Positions 24,333 to 32,726 of a stretch of DNA of 54,152 nucleotides are shown piece by piece. The notes below the pieces were generated by a model that had not been told where the DNA came from, made no database searches, and saw nothing but the letters and a program-made list of their open reading frames with translations. The stretch lies in contig CALFVT010000010.1 of assembly GCA_937928165.1 (NCBI GenBank), positions 1 to 54,152 of the forward strand. The letters are read 5' to 3'. A program made the position numbers and the translations under genes. The DNA comes from an uncultured Caulobacterales bacterium (GTDB taxonomy: Bacteria > Pseudomonadota > Alphaproteobacteria > Caulobacterales > Maricaulaceae). Within the stretch, counting starts at the first letter, position 1; each line of letters begins with the position of its first letter.

Positions 24333-26819
24333 TTACGCGCCTGCTGCTAGTTCTAATTGCTCTAATAATACTGTATTAATGCGCCCTGTTTCGGGTAGGC
24401 CATTTGCTTTTTCAAACGCAATAACCGCACTTCGTGTTTGCGCGCCGACTTGTCCGTCCGCTGCGCCGACGCTGTAACCCAGGCTGTTGAGTAAGGATTG
24501 CGCCTGTGCAATTTGCCCGTCTTGATTTGGGTTTTTATTCTGTGTTTGCCAGGGCAAGTTTTCGAAAATACCATTCGCAGTTTGATTGGGTTTAACCGGT
24601 TTAAAGCCGTCAATACGCTTTTTTGCATTTTCAATTTCTACGTCTGATAATGTTTTATTTAATAGTGTAATCCGGCGCGTTGCTTCTGTATCACCTTGTT
24701 TGGCGGCAATGCCGTACCAGACATAGGCTTCAACAAGGTTTTTCGTCACGCCAAAGCCAAATTCATAAAGATAACCTGCGTTATATTGCGAATCAACGAC
24801 ACCGCGTTCGGCGGCTTTTTCAAACCATTTGGCCGCAATCGTCAGGTCTTGCTCAGCGCCGCCGATCCCATTTGCGTAGAAATTGGCGAGATCATGCATT
24901 GCAATTCTATTGCCGCTACGAGCAGATTTTTCGATAAGATCTTTTGCCGTTAATAAATCTTTGGTAACGCCATTTCCGGTTTCATATAACTTAGCAAGGC
25001 GGTATTGCGCAGCGGGCTGTCCTTTGTTAGCGGCATTTCTTAAAAGCTCTAATGCGGTGTTTACATCACCGTTTTGGAGTTTAATTAACCCAAGTTGATA
25101 TTCTGCAATATCATTACCCTCTGCGGCGGCGGCTTCTAAGGCGGATTGCGCCGTATTTGTATCATTAATCGGGCGGTTTAAATCCTCTGGATAATTCCCG
25201 ATAGGCTCAAGAGTTTCTATTGAAGTTTTATTTGGAACTGTTGAATTTGAATTATCAGCCACAAGATCAGAAGTGGGTGAAGATTCGACAAAGACATTAT
25301 CAGGCAAGCTATCGCCCGGTGCAGATGTTGCTCCGATGACTTTGTTATAGACAAAATAGCTACCCCCTAAAACGGCAACCCCTAAGACGGCGGCGCGTAG
25401 ATTGCTTGGCGTAAACATTGCGCTGCGTTTCTTGCGGCTTGTTTTTTTATTAACGGGGCCGCCGGGACGGGCTTGCTCCATTGTTGGCTGGGTCTCTGCA
25501 TATGCGGGGTCTGCATAGGGCATATTATCATAAAGCGCTTCGGATATAGGCTCCGTTAAAGGCAGAGCGATGTGGGATTCGACTGGCCCATATGGAGAGC
25601 TTAACTCCAAAGCCGGCCTATCTTGCATAGAAGCGGCCGCCGTAGCAGGGGTGTGATAATAAGGATCATGGCCTGTTTCTATATGTGCGTAAGGATTTGC
25701 GCTTTGATTATCACTTTGGGAATTGGGTATGGGGGAATTGGGCGCAGGGGAATTGGGTGCAGGGGCTATGGGGTCGTAACTAATATGGCTTGTAAAAGCG
25801 TCGTCTTCGGCGCTGCCCTGCGGCAGTATATCTTCACTTGAAGGCGGGGGAGTTTGGCTTTCTACAATATCCGCGCCGTAAGGCTTAAAGCTATCTTGCG
25901 GGTCTGCAGGCGGGGTAAAAGCGTCCTCAACCGCAAGGCTTGGGGCGGCAGCGATTGGGCTCATGCCAAATTCAAGGGTCTCAAGACGTGTTTTAAGATT
26001 TTCAAGATCTTGCGTGAAATCACGTTTTTCCGCTTCATGGGCGGCTTGCATGGCTTCAATGTCGCGGTCAAGCCGCTCTCTGTAAAGATCAAAATTACGC
26101 TGCGTTTCAAGGGCAATGTCTGAGATTGTCGTTTTGATTTCTGTTTGCTGCTCTCGGCGTGTTTCGACTGCGGTTTGGGCAAAGACGGCTATTTTCTCGC
26201 CCATATCCCGCAGGGCCGTGCTTGTGTCTGTCTCAACGGACTTTAACTGTGCCGCTTGAGCTTTTAACGCCGCTGCATGGTCATTGATTGCGGCTGACTG
26301 TGTATCAAGGCTGGATTGAAACTGATTCTGCTTAGTGTTAAGTGAGGCCACTGCGGTTTGCCGCGCCTTGCGTTCTTGCCCAAGATTTATATCCACCTCG
26401 CGGGCTAGATTTGCGATATAGCCCTGAAGCCGAGCAAGGTTTTGCGCTTGCTCTGTCTCCGTCTTGCGCAGGCGCGTATCTGCAGAGTCTATAGCTTGGG
26501 CCAATGTTGATAGCCGGGGGTCATCCAATACAGCCTTAAGATCTGTATTAATGGCCTTTTGCGTATCGCGAACTCTTGCGGTGAGATGGGATTGAAGCGT
26601 TGAGATTTGACGCTCTAATGCGGCGTGGCGCTCTTGCGCGGCAAGGCTGTCTTTGTCGCCATGTTGCGCGAGGGCGTGAAGGGCTGTCTTTAAACTCTCG
26701 ACACTGTTTTCTGTGGCATGATTAGCCGCCTGCAATCGAGACGTGATAGCGCCTAAATCATAACGTAGAGCTTTTAGGCTGTCGCGCTTGCCATTTGGTG
26801 TCTTTGACCCGTCAGTCAT
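24333..26819 (-). CDS. PodJ-like polar organiser: coiled coil, one membrane segment, Sel1 repeats, peptidoglycan-binding domain
   Basis: An 828-residue protein with the domain order of PodJ, the polar localisation factor of Caulobacter and relatives. Residues about 1-290 are helical, charged coiled coil. About 290-465 is a Pro/Ser/Asn-rich acidic linker. A basic patch (KKTSRKKRS) precedes one membrane helix at about 470-492 (LRAAVLGVAVLGGSYFVY). Four or more Sel1/TPR repeats (AAQYRLAKLYETGNGV, AMHDLANFYANGIGG, SQYNAGYLYEFGFGV) run from about 560 to 720, and a PG_binding_1 domain (AQAQSLLNSLGYSVGAADGQVG) ends the protein. So the coiled coil is cytoplasmic and the repeats periplasmic. Upstream is a TTAA-N7-TTAA box. 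Assignment to PodJ is by architecture, and other SEL1 proteins of this order exist. Confidence 0.8.
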   Translation of the reverse strand: MTDGSKTPNGKRDSLKALRYDLGAITSRLQAANHATENSVESLKTALHALAQHGDKDSLAAQERHAALERQISTLQSHLTARVRDTQKAINTDLKAVLDDPRLSTLAQAIDSADTRLRKTETEQAQNLARLQGYIANLAREVDINLGQERKARQTAVASLNTKQNQFQSSLDTQSAAINDHAAALKAQAAQLKSVETDTSTALRDMGEKIAVFAQTAVETRREQQTEIKTTISDIALETQRNFDLYRERLDRDIEAMQAAHEAEKRDFTQDLENLKTRLETLEFGMSPIAAAPSLAVEDAFTPPADPQDSFKPYGADIVESQTPPPSSEDILPQGSAEDDAFTSHISYDPIAPAPNSPAPNSPIPNSQSDNQSANPYAHIETGHDPYYHTPATAAASMQDRPALELSSPYGPVESHIALPLTEPISEALYDNMPYADPAYAETQPTMEQARPGGPVNKKTSRKKRSAMFTPSNLRAAVLGVAVLGGSYFVYNKVIGATSAPGDSLPDNVFVESSPTSDLVADNSNSTVPNKTSIETLEPIGNYPEDLNRPINDTNTAQSALEAAAAEGNDIAEYQLGLIKLQNGDVNTALELLRNAANKGQPAAQYRLAKLYETGNGVTKDLLTAKDLIEKSARSGNRIAMHDLANFYANGIGGAEQDLTIAAKWFEKAAERGVVDSQYNAGYLYEFGFGVTKNLVEAYVWYGIAAKQGDTEATRRITLLNKTLSDVEIENAKKRIDGFKPVKPNQTANGIFENLPWQTQNKNPNQDGQIAQAQSLLNSLGYSVGAADGQVGAQTRSAVIAFEKANGLPETGRINTVLLEQLELAAGA
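25718..25762 (-). repeat. 15-bp tandem repeat inside the podJ-like gene
   Basis: GGGAATTGGG recurs at 25718, 25733 and 25748, an exact 15-base period. On the coding strand this gives an in-frame five-residue repeat (PNSPA, PNSPI) in the disordered linker. Such a repeat can change copy number without shifting the frame. Confidence 0.8.
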
Positions 26820-26895
26820 AGAGGTAAAACCTTATTTTTACATGAGCGCTATAAAAACGTCCCTTTAACCCAATGTATAAGAAGCCGTGATTTGG

Positions 26896-26910
26896 TTAAT
26901 GTGGGGTTAA
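26896..26910 (-). promoter_or_regulatory. CtrA-type box TTAA-N7-TTAA upstream of the podJ-like gene
   Basis: On the minus strand TTAACCCCACATTAAC fits the CtrA consensus (TTAA, seven bases, TTAA) exactly, even to the C after each TTAA. A further TTAA lies at 26915-26918. The box is 77-91 bp upstream of the podJ-like start. CtrA is the cell-cycle master regulator of alphaproteobacteria. Binding is inferred from the motif only. Confidence 0.55.
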
Positions 26911-27017
26911 GACGTTAATCTTTTGTGCAATTTATTCGGTGTTTTTGGGGCCTCAAGGCTTGGCTTACGGCGTATTCGCCAGATTTATACGGGCTGGCGC
27001 ATAGCGTTAAAATATGG

Positions 27018-27046
27018 TTGACGTTAACGTTAACGTTAATTATAAA
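27018..27046 (+). promoter_or_regulatory. Promoter with repeated GTTAAC operator for the MerR gene
   Basis: TTGACG at 27018-27023 and TATAAA at 27041-27046 form a near-consensus sigma70 promoter with a 17-bp spacer. The spacer is almost entirely the palindromic hexamer GTTAAC-type repeat (ACGTTAACGT, overlapping three times at a 6-bp period). This is most simply read as an operator inside the promoter, giving autoregulation by the MerR protein. Spacing of 17 bp, not 19-20 bp, fits repression by occupancy more than classical MerR DNA-twist activation. Confidence 0.6.
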
Positions 27047-27055
27047 CCTAGTGTG

Positions 27056-27598
27056 ATGACTGAAACCAAATTATCCGCAGTGTCGAAATGGAGCATTCGC
27101 GAGTTTGCAGCCTTATTTGACATAACGCCGCGAGCCATCAGGTTTTATGAAGATAAAGGCTTGATTTCGCCGTCCCGTGAAGGCGGAAGCCGTGTCTTCG
27201 GTGCGATAGATTATTTACGGTTTGAACGTATTTTACGGGCGAAACGGCTGGGCTTTACTTTGGACGATATTAAAGAAGTCCTTGAGGTCACAGATGGGGA
27301 TGTGAGCGACCGAGCGGAACTTCTCCGCCGCCAAGGCAATTTTCGGCGGGTCATCAAGGGCTTAGCGCGCCGCCGCCAAGATATTGATGTCCTTACTGCA
27401 GAAATGTCAGAAATTTGCGATCTTTTAGATAGGCATCTGGCCGAAACTGACCCGCAATCCCACGGCCTTGCTTTTGCTGCTGATTATGACGCGGTGTTTC
27501 GGCGTTATCTTATTGATGGTTTTGAACCCGATACAGCCCACGCTCCAGAGACAGCCTGCGCCCAAGATACGGGCCACGCTAACCCCCCTGATTCTTAG
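27056..27598 (+). CDS. MerR family transcriptional regulator of the acyl-CoA degradation locus (LiuR-like)
   Basis: A 180-residue MerR regulator. WSIREFAALFDITPRAIRFYEDKGLISPSREGGSRVF is the DNA-binding winged helix (residues about 11-47), and LRFERILRAKRLGFTLDDIKEVLEV continues it; the coiled-coil dimer helix follows (RRQDIDVLTAEMSEICDLLDRHL). There is no metal-binding Cys motif, so a coenzyme A ester or similar effector is more likely. I chose ATG 27056: a longer reading from 27014 would translate the promoter/operator repeat into VNVNVN, which is not plausible. The gene stands at the head of a beta-oxidation operon, the setting of LiuR-type MerR repressors. Confidence 0.9.
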   Translation: MTETKLSAVSKWSIREFAALFDITPRAIRFYEDKGLISPSREGGSRVFGAIDYLRFERILRAKRLGFTLDDIKEVLEVTDGDVSDRAELLRRQGNFRRVIKGLARRRQDIDVLTAEMSEICDLLDRHLAETDPQSHGLAFAADYDAVFRRYLIDGFEPDTAHAPETACAQDTGHANPPDS

Positions 27599-27625
27599 AG
27601 ACTACTGATAGAGGAACACTAGATT

Positions 27626-29416
27626 ATGCCCATTTATAACGCCCCCCTTCGTGAAATGAAATTTGTCATGCAAGAAATGCTCGATGTCGGTCATTTGACC
27701 CAATATGAGCGCTTTGCCGAGGCCGATACGGATACGCTGGACGCGATTTTGGAGCAAAGCGGTAAATTCGCGAGCGAGGTTCTTACCCCGCTGAATGTTG
27801 TCGGCGACCATGAAGGCTGCACACGTCATAAAGACGGCTCGGTTACAACGCCGACAGGCTTTAAAGAGGCCTATAACCAAGTTGTTGAAGGGGGCATGAT
27901 GGGCCTCGCGCATGATCCGGAATATGGCGGCCTTGGCATGCCGGGGGTTTGGGCGCTGGCGACAGGCGAGATGCAATCTTCATCCAATATGGCCTTTGCC
28001 ATGTATCCGGGCCTGACCAACGGCGCGGCAAAAGCCATTCAAATTGGCGGCTCTGAGGCGCAGAAAAACACCTATCTGCCGAAAATGGTCTCCGGTCAGT
28101 GGACGGGCACCATGAACCTAACGGAGCCTCACTGCGGCACGGATTTGGGCCTTTTGAAAACCAAAGCGGTTCCCAATGCGGACGGGTCATATAAAATCAC
28201 GGGCCAGAAGATATTTATCTCGGCCGGTGAGCATGACATGTCAGAAAATATTATCCACCTTGTCTTGGCCCGTATTGAAGGCGCGCCGGAAGGCGTGAAG
28301 GGGATTTCGCTCTTTATTGTGCCGAAGTTTAAATTAGACGGTGATGAAAACCCCGGCGAGAAAAACGCTGTAAGCTGCGGCGCGATTGAGCATAAAATGG
28401 GGATTCACGGTAATTCCACTTGTGTGATGAATTATGATGAGGCGGAAGGCTATCTGATTGGCGAGGAAAACAAAGGCCTGCGGGTGATGTTTGTCATGAT
28501 GAACCGCGCCCGTCTTGATGTGGGTATGCAGGGCTATGCACAATCTGAAATCGCTTATCAAAATGCGGCGAGCTATGCCAAAGACCGCCTTCAAGGGCGC
28601 AGCTTGACAGGGCCAAAAAATGAAAACGGTGCAGCAGATCCCTTGATTGTTCACCCGGATGTGCGGCGTATGTTAATGGAAACCAAAGCCTATAATGAAG
28701 GGGCGCGGGCGCTGGCCTATTGGGCGGCCCTCATGGAAGATATAGAGCTTGTCTCAGAGGATGAAAAAACCCGCGAGAAATGTGATGACCTTTTGGGACT
28801 TTTGACCCCTGTGATTAAGGGCTATCTGACGGATATGGCGATGAAGACGACCATTGATTGCCAGCAAATCTTCGGCGGCCACGGTTTTATCGAAGAATGG
28901 GGCATGAGCCAATTTGTCCGCGATACCCGTATTGCCTTGATCTATGAAGGCGCAAACGGCGTGCAGGCACTTGATTTGGTCGGCCGTAAACTCGCCCGTA
29001 AAGGGGGCCGTGCCTTGATGTCCTTTAACGCCGAAGTCGAAGCCTTTATGGCAGAACATGCGGATAATGAAAATATTGCTGATTTCATGAGCGGGCTTGA
29101 AGGGGCGAAAAAACAGCTCACGGAAGCGACCATGTGGCTGATGCAAAACGGTTTGAGCAATCCCGATAATGCGGGCGCAGGCTCGACGGATTATATGCAT
29201 ATGATGGGCCTGACATCCCTGGCTTATATGTGGGCGAAAATGGCCGTAGTAGCCCAAGCGGCCATTGACGGCGGTTCTAATGATGAGTTTTATGCCAATA
29301 AGCTGATTACAGGCCGTTATTTCGTCCTGCGTATGCTCCCGCAAATGGGCGCGCATTTAGCGAAACTTAAGACAGGCGCAGAGCCGCTCATGGCCCTCGA
29401 TGCGGCGGCGTTTTAG
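27626..29416 (+). CDS. Acyl-CoA dehydrogenase, large FadE/DmdC-like type
   Basis: A 596-residue FAD-dependent acyl-CoA dehydrogenase. It performs the first oxidation of beta-oxidation. MNLTEPHCGTDLGLLKTKA and GHGFIEEWGMSQFVRDTRIALIYEGANGVQALDL carry the FAD-binding and active-site regions; the catalytic Glu is about E441 in YEGAN. A C-terminal acyl-CoA dehydrogenase_C extension (about 470-590) and the length place it with DmdC/long forms, which act on 3-methylmercaptopropionyl-CoA or medium- to long-chain acyl-CoA; the substrate is not settled. GAGGAAC is the ribosome site. It starts 27 bases after the MerR gene. Confidence 0.93.
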   Translation: MPIYNAPLREMKFVMQEMLDVGHLTQYERFAEADTDTLDAILEQSGKFASEVLTPLNVVGDHEGCTRHKDGSVTTPTGFKEAYNQVVEGGMMGLAHDPEYGGLGMPGVWALATGEMQSSSNMAFAMYPGLTNGAAKAIQIGGSEAQKNTYLPKMVSGQWTGTMNLTEPHCGTDLGLLKTKAVPNADGSYKITGQKIFISAGEHDMSENIIHLVLARIEGAPEGVKGISLFIVPKFKLDGDENPGEKNAVSCGAIEHKMGIHGNSTCVMNYDEAEGYLIGEENKGLRVMFVMMNRARLDVGMQGYAQSEIAYQNAASYAKDRLQGRSLTGPKNENGAADPLIVHPDVRRMLMETKAYNEGARALAYWAALMEDIELVSEDEKTREKCDDLLGLLTPVIKGYLTDMAMKTTIDCQQIFGGHGFIEEWGMSQFVRDTRIALIYEGANGVQALDLVGRKLARKGGRALMSFNAEVEAFMAEHADNENIADFMSGLEGAKKQLTEATMWLMQNGLSNPDNAGAGSTDYMHMMGLTSLAYMWAKMAVVAQAAIDGGSNDEFYANKLITGRYFVLRMLPQMGAHLAKLKTGAEPLMALDAAAF

Positions 29417-29486
29417 GCCTTAATTAACCTAACGCGGTTTCCATATGTGCCCTTTGGGGCGCAATCATCTTTTGAAAGACATTTAA

Positions 29487-30644
29487 ATGCCCGCACTCGA
29501 TTTTAAGAACCCAGATTGGTATAATGAGGAAGATATTAATATCTTCCGCGAAGCTGTGCATGGCTTTTATGCCCGTGAGATGGCGCCCCATTCGGAAAGC
29601 TTTCGTAAGAATAAAAAGGTCGACCGTAAGTTTTGGAATATGGCCGGAGAGATGGGCCTTTTAAATTGCGCGATCCCTGAAGAATATGGCGGCGGCGGCG
29701 GGGATTACCGCCATGAAATGATTATTATGGAGGAGCTTGTCAAAGCCAATGTCGACGGCTTTGGCCTGTCGCTACATAACGCTATTGTCGCGCCTTATAT
29801 CCTGCATTTCGGCACAGAAGAGCAAAAGCAAAAATGGCTTCCGCGCATGGCCAGCGGCGAGCTTGTCGGCGCGATTGCGATGAGTGAGCCGGGTACGGGG
29901 TCTGATCTTCAAAATGTCAAAACCAATGCCAAAAAAGACGGCAATGGCTGGGTGATTAACGGCTCAAAAACCTTCATCACCAATGGCGGCACGGCGAACT
30001 TAATTATTGTCGTGGCCGATACCGGCGGCGAGGGCAAAATGTCCAAATCGCTATTCGTGATTGAGACGGATGATCTGGACGGCTTTCGGCGCGGACGTAT
30101 TCTCGACAAAGTCGGCATGGACGCCCAAGATACGGCGGAGCTGTTTTTTGACGATATGAAAGTCCCCGCTGATAGTCTTTTAGGCTCTGAAACAGGTCAC
30201 GGCTTTATCCAGCTCATGAAAGAGCTCCCCCAAGAGCGGCTTAATATTGCCGTGCAAGGCCTCGCGCAAATGGAAGCGGCTTTTGAGCTGACAGTGGAGT
30301 ATGTCAAAGAGCGAAAGGCCTTTGGCAAGCGTATTCTTGATTTTCAAAACACGCAATTTGAGCTGGCGGAATGTAAAACGATTGTCCAAATTGCGAAAAC
30401 CTTTGTCTATGACTGCGCGGAGAAACATCTGCGCGGGGAGCTCGATACAGTGACCGCGAGCATGGCTAAATATTGGGTTACGGATAAAGAATGTGAAGTG
30501 ATTGATCGTTGCCTTCAATTACACGGCGGCTATGGGTTTATGAACGAATACCGCATTGGCCGCATGTACCGCGACAGCCGCGTGCAAAAAATCTACGGCG
30601 GCACAAATGAGATCATGAAAATGCTGATTGCGCGGAGTTTGTAA
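29487..30644 (+). CDS. Acyl-CoA dehydrogenase, LCAD/IVD-type catalytic site
   Basis: A 385-residue acyl-CoA dehydrogenase. AMSEPGTGSDLQNVKTNA, INGSKTFITNGGTANLIIVVA and the C-terminal LHGGYGFMNEYRIGRMYRDSRVQKIYGGTNEIM are typical. At the usual base position the protein has YGGT instead of YEGT. As in long-chain and isovaleryl dehydrogenases, the base is expected in the helix after LPQERLNIA, here E263 in QMEAAFE. This predicts long- or branched-chain substrates. It follows the first dehydrogenase after 70 bases and its stop is 1 base before the lipoprotein start. Confidence 0.93.
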   Translation: MPALDFKNPDWYNEEDINIFREAVHGFYAREMAPHSESFRKNKKVDRKFWNMAGEMGLLNCAIPEEYGGGGGDYRHEMIIMEELVKANVDGFGLSLHNAIVAPYILHFGTEEQKQKWLPRMASGELVGAIAMSEPGTGSDLQNVKTNAKKDGNGWVINGSKTFITNGGTANLIIVVADTGGEGKMSKSLFVIETDDLDGFRRGRILDKVGMDAQDTAELFFDDMKVPADSLLGSETGHGFIQLMKELPQERLNIAVQGLAQMEAAFELTVEYVKERKAFGKRILDFQNTQFELAECKTIVQIAKTFVYDCAEKHLRGELDTVTASMAKYWVTDKECEVIDRCLQLHGGYGFMNEYRIGRMYRDSRVQKIYGGTNEIMKMLIARSL

Positions 30645-30645
30645 G

Positions 30646-31077
30646 ATGAGGGTTGAGCCTTACCTATTTGTGGGCATGTCTCTTGCGGCTTTAGTCAGTC
30701 TCGGAGCCTGTAGCGTTTATGAGGATAGTTTTACCGCGCGCGGGCAATTATGTAAAAATATCAGTGGTACTTATGGCGTAAACCCTGAGTGTGAATATGA
30801 CGCCTTGATGGATGACACTATAGACCAAACGCTAAAACCTGACCTGGTTGTCATTGATTATTATCAGGTTTATGATCATTCATGTCGATTAGATGATGTT
30901 CAAAAAGATGGTAGCGGGTTTATTCTAAAGCCGCCGTTAACATGTCGAGACGGACAGTCAAAAGAGATTGATCCGTTTCATGTTCGCGTAGAAGCTATCA
31001 ATGAAAACGAAGTAAAATTTCAAGAAACAGGAAAAGCTTCCGTAACGGTTTATCGTTGCGGGTCAAAAGTTAATTAG
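30646..31077 (+). CDS. Small lipoprotein of unknown function inside the beta-oxidation operon
   Basis: Not recognised. A 143-residue protein with a type II signal peptide, [15 protein letters not shown], ending in the lipobox LGAC, so it should be lipid-anchored in the cell envelope. The mature part is acidic and has about six cysteines (CKN, CEY, CRL, CRD, CGS). I chose ATG 30646, one base after the upstream stop, over a GTG/ATG reading at 30628 that would lie inside the dehydrogenase. It is more AT-rich than its neighbours and unrelated to CoA chemistry, so it may be an inserted passenger gene. Confidence 0.8.
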   Translation: MRVEPYLFVGMSLAALVSLGACSVYEDSFTARGQLCKNISGTYGVNPECEYDALMDDTIDQTLKPDLVVIDYYQVYDHSCRLDDVQKDGSGFILKPPLTCRDGQSKEIDPFHVRVEAINENEVKFQETGKASVTVYRCGSKVN

Positions 31078-31087
31078 GAGACACCCT

Positions 31088-32299
31088 ATGGCAGACGCAT
31101 ATATTTTTGACGCGGTGCGAACCCCGCGCGGTAAAGGTAAGAAAAGCGGCAGCTTACATGAAATCACGGCGCTGTCGCTATTGACCCAGCAGCTTGAAGC
31201 TTTGCGGGACCGTAATGATCTCGATACGTCAAAAGTCGATGATGTGATTATGGGCTGCGTATCGCCTGTGGCGGGGCAGGGGGCAGATATTGCCCGCGCC
31301 GCCGCTATTCACGCAAATTATAATGAAAAAGCGGCGGGCGTCACCATTAACCGCTTTTGCGCCTCTGGCCTTGAAGCGGTGAATATGGGCGCGGCCAAGG
31401 TCATGTCCGGCATGTCCGACATGGTGGTTTGCGGCGGTATTGAAAGCATGAGCCGCGTGCCTATGGGCAGTGACGGCGGCGCTATGGTGGCCGATCCTAA
31501 TTTTGCCTATGAGCATTATGTTGTCCCCCAAGGGGTATCGGCAGACCTTATTGCCACGCGCTATGGGTTCACCCGTGATGATTGTGATGCCTATGCGGTG
31601 GAATCGCAAAAACGCGCAGCGAAGTCTTGGGAAGACGGGCGGTTTGAAAAATCAATCGTTCCCGTTAAAGACCAACTTGGCGTAACGATACTCGATCATG
31701 ATGAGCATATGCGCCCCGGCACAGACATGCAGTCCCTTGGCTCGCTCAATCCGGCTTTTGCCGCGCAGGGACTTGTCATGCCGGGCTTTGATTATGTCGC
31801 GATCCAGAAATATCCAGAGCTTGAGAAAATCAACCATGTCCATCATGCGGGCAATAGCTCCGGCATTGTCGACGGTGCGGGGGCCGTGCTGATTGGCTCC
31901 AAAGAGATGGGCGAGGCCTTAGGCCTTAAAGCGCGCGCCAAGATTAAGGCGTTCGGCGAGATCGGCAGTGAGCCGACGATTATGCTGACGGGGCCAGAAT
32001 TTATTGCCGCAAAAGTGCTGAAACGCGCTGGCATGGAGGTGAATGATATCGACCTTTATGAACTGAATGAGGCCTTTGCCTCTGTGGTTCTCCGGTTCAT
32101 GATGGCGCATAATATTGACCATAACAAAATTAATGTGAACGGCGGCGCGATTGCGATGGGCCATCCTTTAGGGGCAACCGGCGCAATGATCCTCGGCACC
32201 ATGGTGGATGAGCTTGAGCGCTCGGATAAAGAAACATCACTCGTGACATTATGCGTCGGCGGCGGCATGGGCGCAGCGACCATTATTGAACGGGTGTAG
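31088..32299 (+). CDS. Acetyl-CoA C-acyltransferase (thiolase)
   Basis: A 403-residue thiolase that performs the last, thiolytic step of beta-oxidation. The nucleophile is in [21 protein letters not shown] near residue 89, [16 protein letters not shown] is the middle signature, [18 protein letters not shown] carries the catalytic His (about 355) and [11 protein letters not shown] the second Cys (about 392). AATTAGGAGACA before the ATG is the same ribosome-site sequence used before the hydratase/dehydrogenase gene after the insert, which supports an ancestral direct junction between the two. Confidence 0.95.
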   Translation: MADAYIFDAVRTPRGKGKKSGSLHEITALSLLTQQLEALRDRNDLDTSKVDDVIMGCVSPVAGQGADIARAAAIHANYNEKAAGVTINRFCASGLEAVNMGAAKVMSGMSDMVVCGGIESMSRVPMGSDGGAMVADPNFAYEHYVVPQGVSADLIATRYGFTRDDCDAYAVESQKRAAKSWEDGRFEKSIVPVKDQLGVTILDHDEHMRPGTDMQSLGSLNPAFAAQGLVMPGFDYVAIQKYPELEKINHVHHAGNSSGIVDGAGAVLIGSKEMGEALGLKARAKIKAFGEIGSEPTIMLTGPEFIAAKVLKRAGMEVNDIDLYELNEAFASVVLRFMMAHNIDHNKINVNGGAIAMGHPLGATGAMILGTMVDELERSDKETSLVTLCVGGGMGAATIIERV

Positions 32300-32307
32300 A
32301 GGTCATG

Positions 32308-32327
32308 CTCCCCCGCCCGCGGGGGAG
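32308..32327. repeat. Left 20-bp palindrome of the DUF559 element
   Basis: CTCCCCCGC-CC-GCGGGGGAG has 9-bp arms and a two-base centre. It begins 9 bases after the thiolase stop. A second hairpin, GCCGGC-TT-GCCGGC (32330-32343), follows directly. The arms are the same as those of the right-end palindrome apart from one C-to-T change. Confidence 0.9.
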
Positions 32328-32355
32328 CTGCCGGCTTGCCGGCTGAGGGGGTGAG

Positions 32356-32718
32356 ATGCGAGATCGTGAGAGACAATCCCAAGCCTTCGCAAAACACCTT
32401 CGTCAACATCAAACTGAGGCAGAGAAAAAACTCTAGTATGAATTAAAAGGTAAAAAACTAGGCGGTTATAAGTTTCGGCGGCAAATGCCAATCGGGCGAT
32501 ATATTGTAGATTTTGCATATATCTCCGAACGGCTTATTATTGAAGTTAACGGCGCAACACATGGCAGCCTTGAAGAGCGTAAAAAAGATGAACTGCGGAC
32601 GGGATTTTTATCCCATGAAAATTGGCAGGTTATCAGATTTACAAATGAAGATATTTTTAGGCGGCGGCGTGACGTTTTAGATCATATTCTAAAACATTGC
32701 TCCCCCTCCGCTCCCTAA
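32356..32718 (+). pseudogene. DUF559 (endonuclease-like) gene interrupted by an amber codon
   Basis: The reading frame from ATG 32356 encodes MRDRERQSQAFAKHLRQHQ, then TEAEKKL, then TAG at 32434-32436, then YELKGKKLGGYKFRRQMPIGRYIVDF. In DUF559 proteins the position is normally Trp (TEAEKxLW), so TGG became TAG. DUF559 belongs to the PD-(D/E)XK nuclease group; IVDFAYISERLIIEVNGATHG gives the metal-site Asp and Glu, with Asn where EVDG is common. The remaining frame is intact to 32718 (WQVIRFTNEDIFRRRRDVL). It is therefore a recent pseudogene unless the amber is suppressed or translation restarts at the ATG at 32485. Confidence 0.85.
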
Positions 32719-32726
32719 GGGAGTAC

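Noticed and set aside
28754-29356. 200-codon minus-strand frame inside the first acyl-CoA dehydrogenase
   Set aside because: Antisense shadow produced by codon bias; no recognisable domain.
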